A DNA stretch of 64,000 nt from Gorsachius magnificus (taxonomy: Eukaryota > Chordata > Aves > Pelecaniformes > Ardeidae): contig CM067081.1 in the NCBI GenBank assembly GCA_034008185.1, positions 12,151,821 to 12,215,820 of the forward strand, given 5' to 3'. A program made the translations under genes and the position numbers. The stretch's first letter is position 1. Each line of letters opens with the position of its first letter. The notes under the pieces were generated by a model. The model was given only the letters and a program-made list of their open reading frames with translations, was not told the origin of the DNA and ran no database searches. Positions 1-11,400 of the stretch are shown in pieces.

Positions 1-296
1 ACGCCTGATACAAGACAGCACAGAAGACACTGAAAAGCTTAGCAAGACAGATTACAATTCTGTAACCACCTCAGCCACAGTGCCCAATACACTCACCTTA
101 AACCAGATCTGACTAGCTTGCTTGGTTGATAACTCAACATTGACTTCAGACCAGCGTTTTAAACCAAGTAGGCCAAGAAAGAGGTATGTCAAGAGTGACC
201 ACTGCCACCGCATTTGTTAGTTTTCTGTTCACTGAGGTGAACCTTGCAGAAGCCCAGGGTTCTCAGCAGCACAGTCTTCCTCCTCCTCCACTTCAA
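1..296 (-). other. TAF1D: TAF1D 3' UTR / downstream transcript, partial
   Basis: This is the stretch following the TAF1D stop codon on the minus strand. No second coding frame is convincing and no AATAAA on the minus strand was seen. In mammals the TAF1D transcription unit extends past the coding part and hosts several snoRNAs. I looked for C/D boxes here and recognised none. Confidence 0.5.
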
Positions 297-3200
297 TCAC
301 TTCACTGTTGATTTTGCACATTTCATTTCTGGTTTTGATTTTTTCTTACTGGGAATTTTGCTGCTTATAATGAAAGAGCTGTTCTCCTAACAAAATAGAG
401 GACAGAAGTATTCAGAAGTCTAGTTTTGAGATACTTAAAAGGCAAGATTTTGATAGTAGCTTTGCAAAATTTAAGAACTTTTCAGAGAGCTCCAGAATTC
501 CTATACATTCCAGCATTATTTCAAAGAGGAGAGTGTGGACTCCCAAAACAACTTCTTTCTGCACTGCAGATGAGGATTCACAGGTATCATACAGTTAACT
601 CTGGATCTAAGCTCAAGAATTAAGAACTCAAAACATTATCTACTAATTCCTTAAACTCAGAAGAGAAAGAAAGTTAGAGACGTTCTGAAGTTAAGGAACA
701 TTTACTCACCACTACTCTGGCATCAAGATCTTCCGGATTATCAGAATTCAAGCTGTCATCATCATCACTGAAATATAAAAATTCAGATCAAGCTCTGTAA
801 TTTTATAGCAGCCCAAAACATGTAAACTGTTTTCCTACCACAACCCCTGGTTTCTCTTCACGTGTATGGAAGTGCTGCAGCTTGTAAGTGTAAGGTAATA
901 CTACTTCTACATGAGGCTGTTCTCAAAAGTTAGTTTCTGACAGCAGAATCACATCCTTACCAGCAACACCGGCACGACGGAAGCAGTGCTTAGCAGCAGA
1001 ACAAAGATTTAGTAGTAAACATCAATAGTAGCACTGAGATATTTGGGATTACACTGGCAGCTAGAAAGTCAACAAGTCAAGAAAACAAGCAGAATACAAT
1101 TGAGTAAATAAGAAGCTAGGCCTCAGCTAACAACAGTACACACCTGTCTTCCTAAAACTACAGCTGAGAAATATTATCTCCATACTGCCACGAACGAGTA
1201 TGAAATTCAGTTCTACTATCATCCAACAGGTTTTTCTCTCAAGACAGAAAGAACTCCCCAGAAAGAGATAAAGCCATTTTAATACTATGGTTTCAACAAG
1301 TGGCACTGGGAAGACTAGTTCCAAAAGGTAGAAAATCATCTAGTACTTATTTTATATAAGAATGGAGTGTCTGGATGAGCTGGCTTGCATTTGTTCTACA
1401 GAACTTCTGCTCTTCTTCTGCAGTTTCTTCTGTTCTTCTGTCAGACAGCAAACTAATTACTGTTACTTATTTTACAGGCTCACCCTAACACTTCAACTCA
1501 CATAAATTAGCAGTTTAACCGATTACTAGAGTGAACAGTAGCTGAAAGACAGCTGTGTACCTTCACACTTTTAGGCTTTCTAGTTTTAAGGTGCTGAGCA
1601 CATTTACAACATTAAGTATTCTTGCTGATTTACTGATCCCTTTATTGCAAGTTAACTGACCATAAAGAAAGACCTAAGATGATACTTCAATGCTTAATAA
1701 AGTAAAAAGGAAATTAAAAAATATCCTCTAGTTTTTGCCATAGAACACTTCTTTATCTGGGATAACTGTAGAGGAACTAATTTCAGGAAGCATCTTTTTT
1801 TTTAAACATTTCTACCATGTCATTTTAATGAGACAGTACAAATCACCACATGAAACAATCACCGGTCTTTTGATTAAAAGTATCTCATTCTACCAGAAGT
1901 TCCAAGGCACATTCACAAGCACAGAATCCCAAGGGGCTGAGTGTTTTGTTCCCAAAATAAACAATGCTTTCATAAGCAGATATTTACATTACACAGTATT
2001 GATACAGGCTAAAAGGACAACATAGGAACTGAACTTGATACACCTACAACTGTCACAAAATTGCATGCTGCTGCAAGCAACTGTACTACCTCCCGAGTTC
2101 CTCAACTATACCAGTAAGAGACTGTACTGGTCTGGCTGGGATGGAGTTAGCTTTCTTCATAGCAGCCTGTATGGTGCTGTTTTGGATTTGTGGCTAAAGC
2201 AGTGTTGATGCCCTCCCCACTCCAGCAAACAGGCTGGGAGTAACAAACAGCTGGGGTGGAGTGTCACGCATCTGCCTGTATACACACAAACTTATATTTT
2301 AGTTAAGAACAAAAAAGCAAGTTTTATACCACCTAAAAATCTAAGATGAACTTACTTCATCTCCTGGATAGGGGAAATAGGGCCTTCATCATCTAAATAT
2401 TTGTGTTTCCGTACTGCCAGACATTCTCTTTCCAAGTCTTCACTAGCTTGAAGGGCTTTTAAAGCCTTTTTGAGATGTTCTTCATATTTAAGCACTTCAA
2501 TGTACTTTAAATATCCCTTTGCAGCTGCTTGCTAAAGAAAAATGCATCAGGTGAGATCTTAGAAATATCACTACAAAGCAAAGAAATTAAGCATTCTATT
2601 TAATCAACTGAACTGTAATATTAAATCGACGCATGTATTTTATCTGTGTTTGTCTTAAAGGCATTAAACAAACAAGTGTCCTTGCAAAAATAAACAATTT
2701 GTTACATTGTAGCACATCAAGTAGAAGCACAACATGCCCAACCTAAATTCACTATTTTTAGACTAAATACAAAAATAAGACATATATCCCACAAAACAGA
2801 GGACTCACCTCATAGCCAAGAACCATCTTTAAGGGAATGTGTTTCTTCCCATAATGTTTTTCAACAAAAGGGAATTGAAAGCCTCTGTCTTGAAGCCTTC
2901 TCTTTTGTTCTTGTGGCGAGGCTGTCAGCGGTGGCCTCCCGGTAGGCATCCCTGTGCTCTCATACTTCCTCTTCTTCTTTGTTGACCTAATCCTGTACCT
3001 TCGGTGTGCAGCAGCCTTAAACTTCTTTCCCCTGAAGTGATAGGCGAGAATGGCTTTCACATTGAGCTTTGACTTCTGCTTTTCGGAAGTTTCCGATGAT
3101 TTCACTGGACTTTGAGGGGACAGAGAAGAATCTGAACTTTCATCATCAGGCTCTCCTTCAACAGATTCTGTTTGTTGCCTTAAAGGTTGAGATCTCTTTT

Positions 3201-3597
3201 TTTGCTTTGAAGGTGCAGTGGAGCACTTCGGATGGTATTCACTAACACTAGCAGCAGAGAGATTGCTAAAGAAGAAACAATATTTACTTTCAAAAGAATG
3301 TATACTTTTATGATGTATCACAGGTTCTGTACAGGAAATAGAAATAAAAACTCACACTTCTGAGTCACTGCTGTCCAGCAAAACCACAGCAGAAGCAGCT
3401 GATGATTTATGTACACTGTTAAGCTCATCTGAAGACTCCTCAGGAGCAGCACCCTTCCGCCTTGAACGTGAACACTCCATTTGTGTATTTGTTCCACACG
3501 CATGTACCTCATGTGGTTCTTTCTGCCAACTGCATATTAGCTCTTGGGCATCAGGGCAATCAGAGTCAGAAGCCTGGGATTCATCTGTGTCAGTCAT
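297..3597 (-). CDS. TAF1D: TAF1D, TBP-associated factor of RNA polymerase I (SL1 subunit D)
   Basis: TAF1D is a subunit of the nucleolar SL1/TIF-IB complex, which brings TBP and RNA polymerase I to the rDNA promoter. Five coding exons on the minus strand join in phase: 3597-3356, 3265-2809, 2531-2356, 767-710 and 386-297, giving 1023 nt or 340 aa. All junctions are GT-AG. The N-terminus is acidic and Ser-rich. A basic Lys/Arg block (about residues 150-195) contains PTGRP. Then come GFQFPF and the conserved block ILKY-type GYLKYIEVLKYEEHLKKAL, followed by KYLDDEGPISPIQEM and a Lys-rich tail after SSFIISSK. These match the human protein in order. The avian N-terminal region is longer than in the human protein (about 278 aa). 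The start is chosen because it opens the first coding exon with A at -3. No AATAAA was seen on this strand between the stop and the left edge, so the 3' end probably lies outside the window. Confidence 0.93.
2123..2210 (+). mobile_element. ERV-L-like LTR fragment (5' end only)
   Basis: A roughly 90-bp fragment begins like the start of the LTRs at 53571 and 59764 (tgtactggtctggctggg, then the stretch around gtgctgttttggatttgtg). It lies in the TAF1D intron between coding exons 3 and 4, in plus orientation and antisense to the gene. The rest of the LTR is missing. Confidence 0.7.
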
Positions 3598-3811
3598 GTT
3601 TCAGTTTATCCTAAAAATTAATGAGAATTCAAGAAATAAAAAGTAAGTTCTGTGTTAGTTAAGTAACAAGCCTTCCACCACTCCACCCAACAGGGCAAAC
3701 TTGCCAGAACAATCTGTGAGCAAACTTCAACATAGGTTTTCCTATGAACCACGAGCAAATATATTAACCTTTAGAGCAACAGTGAAGTTGCAGCCGTTTA
3801 TCTCAAGATAT

Positions 3812-3925
3812 TCATAGCATAATTTAGGTCAGAAGGGATTTTTACAGCTCTTTTGGTCCAACACCTGCTCAAAGCAAGGCTAGTTTCAGAGTTGCATCAG
3901 ATTGTTCAGAAGCTTGTAGGGGTGA
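3812..3925 (-). mobile_element. CR1 LINE 3'-end fragment
   Basis: This is a diverged CR1 3' terminus in minus orientation: a degenerate 'catagaat..ttaggtcagaaggga' start followed by 'tggtccaacacctgctcaaagcaaggc'. It lies in TAF1D intron 1. Divergence is higher than in the CR1 copies at 16 and 17.7 kb, suggesting an old insertion. Confidence 0.65.
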
Positions 3926-4869
3926 GTTCTGAATGTTTTAATCCTCTCCCTACTAGGAATAAGCTTTCCCTTAAATAAGCACACATACTTGTAGCCAACA
4001 GCCTCTTATACTTGTAAGGATACTGCAGTTTCAAGTCATACACAAATACTCATTTTGCTGTGGTTTACAACCTTTTTAAGCTAATCCAAGTGTTGTTATC
4101 AGAAGCAATGCCATCTTCCCTCTGTTCTTTTTTCTAGCTACAGGATACCTAAAGACTCCTGCTCTAACAGTCTATCAATCCTTTGTTCACTGGTTCTCAA
4201 CCGACATGGAGACTAGCCCCACAAAATGTCAATTTTCAGTTGAATCTGCAAGACAACCCAATCCACCCCTTCAGCTGCCCAACTCTACACAAAAGGGACT
4301 GAATACACCCAGCAGAGGAACCTGTCCTTCCTACACAATAACCTCAGGTTGTTTTACCTGCTTGTTAGTCATTTACTAGCCCTGTAGATCTGTATCTTTG
4401 TAATTTTACTGTGCTTTTTACAAATGCACAAAGCCACCATTATACCCATTAATATTTTCAAATGTAGTTACAATTCAACACCTGAAGACACAGTGATTGA
4501 TTTTTAAGCAGTCTACATCTATCTGACCTTTTGCATCATCTGCCAACTGTTCAAGGCAGAACCTACCCCACTGCGTTTTTCAAAATGAAAACATTTCAAT
4601 CCAAAACCGCATTAAATGCAGGCTTAAAAGTATGCTGGACCTTAAACTCACCCTAATGCACTTCAAATAGCAGCACAGGTGCCCAATCTGCCCTTTGCCG
4701 TGAGAAAAGGTGATTGTTGACAGCAGCCTGCACCCATGCCCCGGACCAACTGCGGGCACAGCGCTAACATTGGTTCGCCCGAGGCCTGACCCACAAACAC
4801 AACAGCCCAAGGTCAAAGCAGCAACACGCAACAACAGCGCGAACTACACAGGCTGCGGCTGGTACTTAC

Positions 4870-5130
4870 AGCTCGCAGCTCAGCATCATTCACCGCCTCC
4901 ACCGCGGCTCTGTTCCCGACAGCCGACACGCCACGCAGACCCCTGAGGGAACAAGAAACAGCCAACACGTAACTGCCTGATTATTTCGCGCCGACTTCTC
5001 TCCTTCATCGATTTACCTCAGGCTGAAGGCGCTGGACACACCGCTCGCCCCCCCTCGCCGAGCTCGGCTGCCAGCAGCGCGCTAGGGCCGGCGCCGCAGC
5101 AGACATTTTGTACACGGGCACCCACCAAGC
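4870..5130 (-). other. TAF1D: TAF1D 5' non-coding exons (predicted)
   Basis: Two minus-strand splice donors lie in the CpG island. One follows position 5017 (TGAG|gtaaat) and closes a first exon starting near 5100-5200. The second follows 4870 (AGCT|gtaagt) and closes a 73-nt exon at 4942-4870 that has a good pyrimidine tract and AG. The coding exon acceptor is at 3611-3612, so the coding exon starts at 3610. The 4942-4870 exon may be optional or an alternative first exon. Exact transcription starts cannot be read from sequence. The long intron 3611-4869 holds a CR1 scrap and otherwise nothing recognised. Confidence 0.55.
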
Positions 5131-5484
5131 TACCGCAGGTCGGGGACGCCCCACCGGCACCGCTCCCGAGGCGGCCCTCTCCGGCGACCGCCACACAGCC
5201 CGCTCCCGAGGGCACCCCCCGCCGGGGCGGGGCAGACCGCCCCAGGCCCTTCCCTGCAGACGGACTCCCTGGCGGAGGCGCTGGGCGAGCGGGCACGACT
5301 CGATGCTGCCGCCGCTCTTCCCGCCTCGCCCGGGCCCTCGCTCCCATCGCCCCCGCGCCGCGGATGGCGGCGGATGCTGAGCGCGCCCTCACCCGCGATC
5401 CCCTCGCCTCCCGCATGGCCGCCGCAAAGGGCGGGAAATGGCCGCCCCAGAGCTTAAATAGCGCCGGGAGCTCGCGAGAGGCGC

Positions 5485-5610
5485 GCGGGCTGACGGGAGG
5501 GAGGGGGCTGTCCCGCGGCCGCCGCCATGCTGGGGGTGGCGGGGCGGGCCCCGGGAGCGGCCCGCGGCGGGGGTGGGCAGTGCCGCTGCGCAGCCCGGCT
5601 GGCGGGGCAG
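5485..5610 (+). other. C11orf54: C11orf54 non-coding exon 1 (predicted)
   Basis: The exon runs from an inferred start about 30 bp after the TATA-like element to a strong donor at 5610 (GGGGCAG|gtacgt). The next exon begins at 8339 after 'gttggcag'. An ATG at 5527 in good context opens a frame that would splice into exon 2 and end at a TAG just before the main start; see findings. The intron 5611-8338 contains no recognised gene or complete repeat. Confidence 0.6.
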
Positions 5611-8404
5611 GTACGTGCGGTCAGGCGCTAGCGGCGGCCGGGGAGCTGTGCGCCAGGGACCGTGCGCCAGCGCTTCTGCAGGCTCGGCCGGAGAGCTGTC
5701 CCACCCCCCGCCGCTCCCCGCCTCGCCCGGAGGGTCCGGCCCCCCCGTCAGGGCGCCGTTCCCGCGCTTCCCGCTCGCTGTGGGACTCCGAGGAGCTGCT
5801 CGTCGCACCGGTCGGCCTCTCGTTACTGCTGTCCTGCCTCTCCTTCCCTCTGCCGCCCAGTCTCTCCCCAGCTGGCGACTCCAGCCCCAACCACCCCTTC
5901 TTCCCTGTCGCAGCCACGCCGAGTGCCGTGTCAGCGTTACTGTCCCTTCGCTCCGGCGCTCTTTGCTGCCGTCCGCTGCCTGGATGCGCTCCCTAAGGAG
6001 CCAGTCTCGCCTGGCCCGCCTGTTTTTGCCCTGCCATGACCCGTCCCTTCCATAAATCCCAGCCGCTCGAGCAGATGCCCCTGCTGTCCTGCAGCCTGCC
6101 TCCCCACAGATGGGGTCTCCTTACATCGCCCAGGCGGGGGAATCCAACCTCTGCAGATGCATCTGTAGATGTTTGGCTCTTCTTGGTGTCATCGCTAAAT
6201 ATCTCCTCTCTTCTCTCGCTCACTGCTATCTTCAATTTTTCCCTGATATTTCTTTTTCCCTCCACCTTGTCTCATCTCTAGCCTGCCTATAACTTCTCTT
6301 TTCTGGTTTCTACCCTCCAAACTAGTTTTAATTCAGGTTTTGATACTAGACAAACTCCCCCACCTCATTAATATCGTGGTTCCCATTTCATCTGCATTCT
6401 TCTGGCCCTTGACTACTCTCTCTGATGTTTTCTTCCTGCTTCAAAAAGATAAGACTTTTAAAGTCCTTTCAGATGCCTGTTCTCTCCATTCTTGTTGCAC
6501 CATCCCAGATCTCATAACCTTTATGGTCCCTTTGGCATTTGTGTTCTTCCTTTGAAAGTCTTCTGTAGTAATTCAATGTCACTACACCTCCGTGATGGAT
6601 CTTAATTGTCTCTTGTTGTCTCTTTTCAGGTTCTCCCTCTTCCACACCACACAAAATCCCCTGTGAATGCTTTCCTTGCAGTGGTGACCCACAGATCTAC
6701 TTCTCCTTTGTGTCCTTCCTGGTAAGGACTACCATCTAGCAATTAGATTGGGTTTATTATGGTGCATCAAGCTTTTCCCACAGTCTTTCCCTCCTTTCTT
6801 GATTGTGGGGAGCTGACTACTGCCCTGTAAACAGCAGGTGATGGTCTAGGTGTTATATTTGAGCCTACTTGTTTGAACCATGTCTGAGTCTTGCCTCTGC
6901 CTTTTGCACAATAGCAGTTCTAGCCTGCCTTTTCAGTCTGTTTCGGGACTTTTTCAACTGATGTCTTGATTGACAGTCCTTCCAGATGCAGCAAAGGGGT
7001 CTTGAGGGGATGAAGATCATCTAAAACAATGCTGCCAAAGACATCATCTGTCTCTCTTTCTCTGACATTACTCCTTTTCTTGTATTTGGTGCACACTTAA
7101 AGTCTGGGGGTATGATTCACTCTACCTGACAGTAGGCTTCTACCAGAGGCACCAAATCCAGCCTGTTACTTTCTCCTCCACAGCCAGAGGAGGGAGGGTG
7201 TCGCCTGTGGAGATGGGTAAGACCAACAAAGATGGGAATTACTATACCCAGGTAGCCCTTTCTCTACTGCTTGCTATAGCAGTAATTTGGGGTGGCTGAA
7301 CTTCAAGCTCAAAGACCTCAGTTAGGTGACTGCTATGATTTCCCAACTCTTTTTATTTCTTTTTTCTGCTGGTTTTTTTTCTTTCCTTCGTGCAGACTTG
7401 AGAGGCTGATGGTATAAGGACAGTTAGGATTTTTGACAATCATAAAAGCTAGGTATTTTTAAATAGAAGGTAAAAGTATACATAAACAGCTAGCTCATAT
7501 CATAGTCCTTCCTAACAAAAGCTCTGTCAGGTCTGGGATTGTAATTAGTTTTTTGGCTTTTTCCTCCAAGGTTTGAGATCTGGGTAAGTAGGAGCCATTT
7601 TCTTTTTCTGCTGTGTGCAGCAAGCATGTGCCTAAGGAGTTAATGATTGCTGTGGCTGATTTATAGGTAGTGTAGCTGTTTCTGCCCTGAGCTAGTAGTT
7701 TGCCTGGGTAGCTGACTTTGCTGTTGCAAGACTGACTGAAATACAGTTCATTTGTAAAAGGGTTCTTAAACTTATGTTCAAACAAAACTATTTTTCTGGT
7801 ACTGCAGAACTTGCTGCTGCTGTTTTCTATTTTGCTGCTAGTCTGTTACCCTCTGGAAGGGGAAACACATGCCCAGAATCAATTGGAGACCCTGTCACAG
7901 CTGAGGTTGAAAGTCCACCACAGCCAATGCTGGAAAAGTAAACATTAAGGTAGGGAAGACCTGAGGAGGCAGCTAATGTGCTCAGAAAAGCCCAGTATTC
8001 TTTCAAAACCAAATTATGACTCCAGGCTTACGAAGGACAGATAAATCTCCTGAACTGTCCCTTGAACTGGATTCAGCATAGGGTATGTTTTGCGTACAGC
8101 CAGTTGTAAGCTTGAGGACTAGCATATGTAATGCTCTGAGCCAGCTATAGAGCTGGCAGACACATCTTCTTCCAAAGCACATATGAAAAATCACAGTAAT
8201 ATTGAAGCTGTTAGTCTTCCCTTTGATCACAGAACTACAATTCTGCTGTTGTCTATGTATTCTTGAGTGAAATAGAAAAATAAGTAACATATTGAAAACA
8301 GCCTGTTCTAATCATTAAACTATTATCCTTGTTGGCAGACTGGTTGCTTCTACATTGTGGTATATTGCAATTTCTTACCTGAAGAAATCAGCACCAATTA
8401 GGAA

Positions 8405-11400
8405 ATGGCCAAAGTCGAAAAGTTTGCTTTTCATGTTCCAAGTCTGGAGGAGCTTGCTGGGGGTAAGTCATGCAGCATGTAACTTTTTACAAACTTATAA
8501 TTTACTCTTCAAACTTAATCTTAAAGCTCGTATCAAAACCTTTCTGCAGCTACTGCATGCAGAATATTCCTGCTTTTAGCAAACTGAGATGTAAAGAAAA
8601 CCGCTATTTTTCTATAGGCTATTATTTCCTTAAAGCAAACAATAACTCCTCCCCCAAACCCCAGTGATATTTAAGCACACAAATGGGCTCTCAAACCCTT
8701 TAAAACCATCGGTGGCATTTGCAGATTAGTGAAAGTTTGACAATTACAGAACGAACTTACTTACACATACGGGATCCTCTGTCCTCCTCTACCCTCCAGT
8801 ATTTCTCTCTTTTTCAGGATTACTCAAAAGACGGCTGACAATATGCAGTATAGCATGGCAGGTCCTCTTGCTTGAACCTAGTTGGCTCCTGTTTTGGTGA
8901 TTGCGTTAGAACCAGGCACAGGAAACATTTTATTTAGTTTGGTTTTTTCCAAAGTCTTCACAAAATGTGCTCAGAATAACAGAATGGTTGAGGTTGGCAG
9001 GGACTGCTGGAGGTGATTTGGTCCAACCCACTGGCTCATGAGCTTTGTTCCTTGCCCTCGTAGAAAGATTATTCCTTGTGACAGTCTGTCTCCTGCAGCA
9101 GATGTACTAAAGGCGTTGTTTTGTTTTTTTCTTTCAGAGAGGTCCTCAAGTTCAGTCTGCTGCTCCCCCAAATCTGTGTCAGTTTGACATTTCCATGCTT
9201 TGAGAAAGGGTGGTCCCAGCAGTACCCCGGGTGGTTCTCAGTGCTTTTCTCACCCAATAGCTACCAGGCTGGGGCAATAGGCCAGGGCTGCTATAGACCT
9301 GTGGGGTCTGCAGAGAATAGCACTACTTGCAGTAGATCAGCTTGAAACAGTAGCAGAAAGTACGTTGGTTTCCCCCCCCCCCCGTCTGTCCTGAGGACCT
9401 CCTGTAAGCTGTGAATTTTGTTGCTGTTCAGCTCTTGAGTATAATTTGAGGAGTGCCCTTTTATTGTCCTTTTCCACTTACCAGAAGGTACTGAGATGTA
9501 TTTAGAAACCTGCCAAGTACCTTCTACTGACCTTTGTGGTCAACAGCTTGGTAAATCTGCTCCTGAGAAGTAAGGTACAGCTGAAATCCTGACTGGAGGG
9601 AACAAAGGCACAGGGAAGTCTTCTGAGTAAATAAGGAACCGCCTGATTTGAGATCACAGACTGGATTTTCTGTTACTTAGTTGGAGACATCTGTGAAAGG
9701 AGACCCCCAGGCATGAAAGAACTTGGACCTTTTAACATGGTATTTGAAGCAGTGTATGTGAAGGCAATCCCACACTCAGCTAGGGTTTGGAAGTTGTTTC
9801 CAAACAATGCACTTGTCTAAGTCAGAATCCTCCCTGTTGTTTGAGTGACTTCGCAGGTTCTGAGCCTAAAAACACTGATAGGAAGCAAACCCTCAAGTTT
9901 AGATTTGGGGCTGTTCATTATCATCAGCACCATTCAGTATCTGCCTTGTACTGACAGTGGCGCTTGCCAGAAAATCTCTGCATGAATGTAAACAGGAGAG
10001 GCAATATCCTGTGACAGCAGAAGGTTCCAGACAGCAGAGACAGTTTGAGATTACAATCAAGCTATTGCAGTCTAATTAATGTATTTAAAGAACTGATTGT
10101 CACTTCAGCTAAAACTTCTTCCTTTGCTCTCGCATGATACTTGATCATGATCATAATTGTCTGCTCTTGTGAAGCAAAACTTCTGCTGAATGTGGTTTAA
10201 GTTTACCCACATTACTTCACATTGTGCTGCTCCTAGCACTACTAGGAGCAGTCGGTTATTGTCTTTCAATTAAAAGGTTTTTAAAACGCTTAAAATTAAT
10301 TAATGTGGTAGCTAACAATTACCTGACCAAGCTTTTGCTCTTCTCTGAAGCTCTGACTCAGGAAACAAGTGCCTGTACTGTCTGTACAGTAACATTTAAA
10401 TCAATGGAGTTATGGTGTAACCATAAGTCCTTTAATGTATCTTGCTGAAATAAAGCCTAAACAGATATATTTATTGTTGTTAGGAACTTGTCAAACTCTT
10501 GGTAATTTTTCATTATCAATAATTTTGCTATTATTATTTGTTATAGTTTTGCAGAAAGGGCTTAAAGAAAACTTTGCTGATGCTGAAGTCTCTGTTGTAG
10601 ACTGTCCTGATCTGACTCAGGAACCCTTCAACTTTCCTGCTAAAGGTAACCTAGCATTCCTACCTTCCACTAAGACTTCTCCAGTTCTTTCTACCTGATC
10701 CTACTTGGTTTTGATATTTTAAAGATGTTGGGAGAGCTTAAATTGTTTTTCAGGTAAAGAATATGCATGTGAGGAAAGCTACAGTTTATTCCTGGATTTG
10801 CTTCCTAGTTGGTGTATGAACAAGGACAAGTCATTACCAAGTACTTGTCATAATTTTTTTTTCTTAACCTATGATTGCAATACTCACTTATTTCATAAAC
10901 TTTATTTAATGTACTGAAAAGATTTTGAAATTAAGATGTTATCTTCCAGATGGAGAAATTATTTATATCCATGCCAATCATTATCTGAACCTAAGGAGTT
11001 GCGCTTCCATTCATTTTTAAATTCCTGCCATTCATGTATGTTGGTGAAGTGAAACTGTCTTATTATGAGTGGGAATCATCTTCTTTGACAGTAGCTGTCT
11101 GGAAGACAGACATGTCATCTGTGCTAATCATCTGAGTTCCCTTTGTCATCAATGTAGTGAAAGAAACACCTCCAGAAGGTGATTCATCCCTTCTTAAAAT
11201 ACGTGTCCAAATAAGTGGGATGAATTGTCCTGAGGCTTGGGCATCCAGCTTTGCTGAAATTTTTCAAGTGGAGTCACACTTTGTGCTGAAGCCATCTTAC
11301 TGGCAAATGGCAGTTGTTGCACGCTGTAATATTTTTTTTTTTGTGCTAGGAGAATGTTAGTTTTACAACAGGTTGCATTAAATCCTGCTACGAATTGTTT

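Larger units (their letters stand above)
4700..5850. promoter_or_regulatory. Bidirectional CpG-island promoter of TAF1D and C11orf54
   Basis: This very GC- and CpG-rich block separates the divergent first exons of TAF1D (minus, near 5100) and C11orf54 (plus, near 5490). Visible elements include an E2F-like AGGGCGGGAA at 5428-5437, an AT-rich TATA-like TTAAATA at 5454-5460 placed about 30 bp before the likely C11orf54 start, and CTCGCGAGA at 5471-5479, which matches the TCTCGCGAGA element of CpG promoters except for its first base. Long open frames on both strands here are a by-product of high GC and are not genes. Confidence 0.85.

Noticed and set aside
267..347. Acidic frame (VIEVEEEED) on the minus strand, first considered as the end of TAF1D
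   Set aside because: It requires a TAA at the splice junction. The alternative acceptor giving exon 386-297 is in phase and ends like human TAF1D.
3150..3160. C-box-like TGATGA motifs on the minus strand (also near 765, 2387 and 3150)
   Set aside because: They fall in TAF1D coding exons encoding Asp/Glu runs and have no paired D box.
5364..6055. Several 120-210 codon open frames in the TAF1D/C11orf54 CpG island
   Set aside because: They overlap on both strands, have low-complexity Pro/Arg/Ala composition, and fall in promoter, exon 1 and intron sequence.
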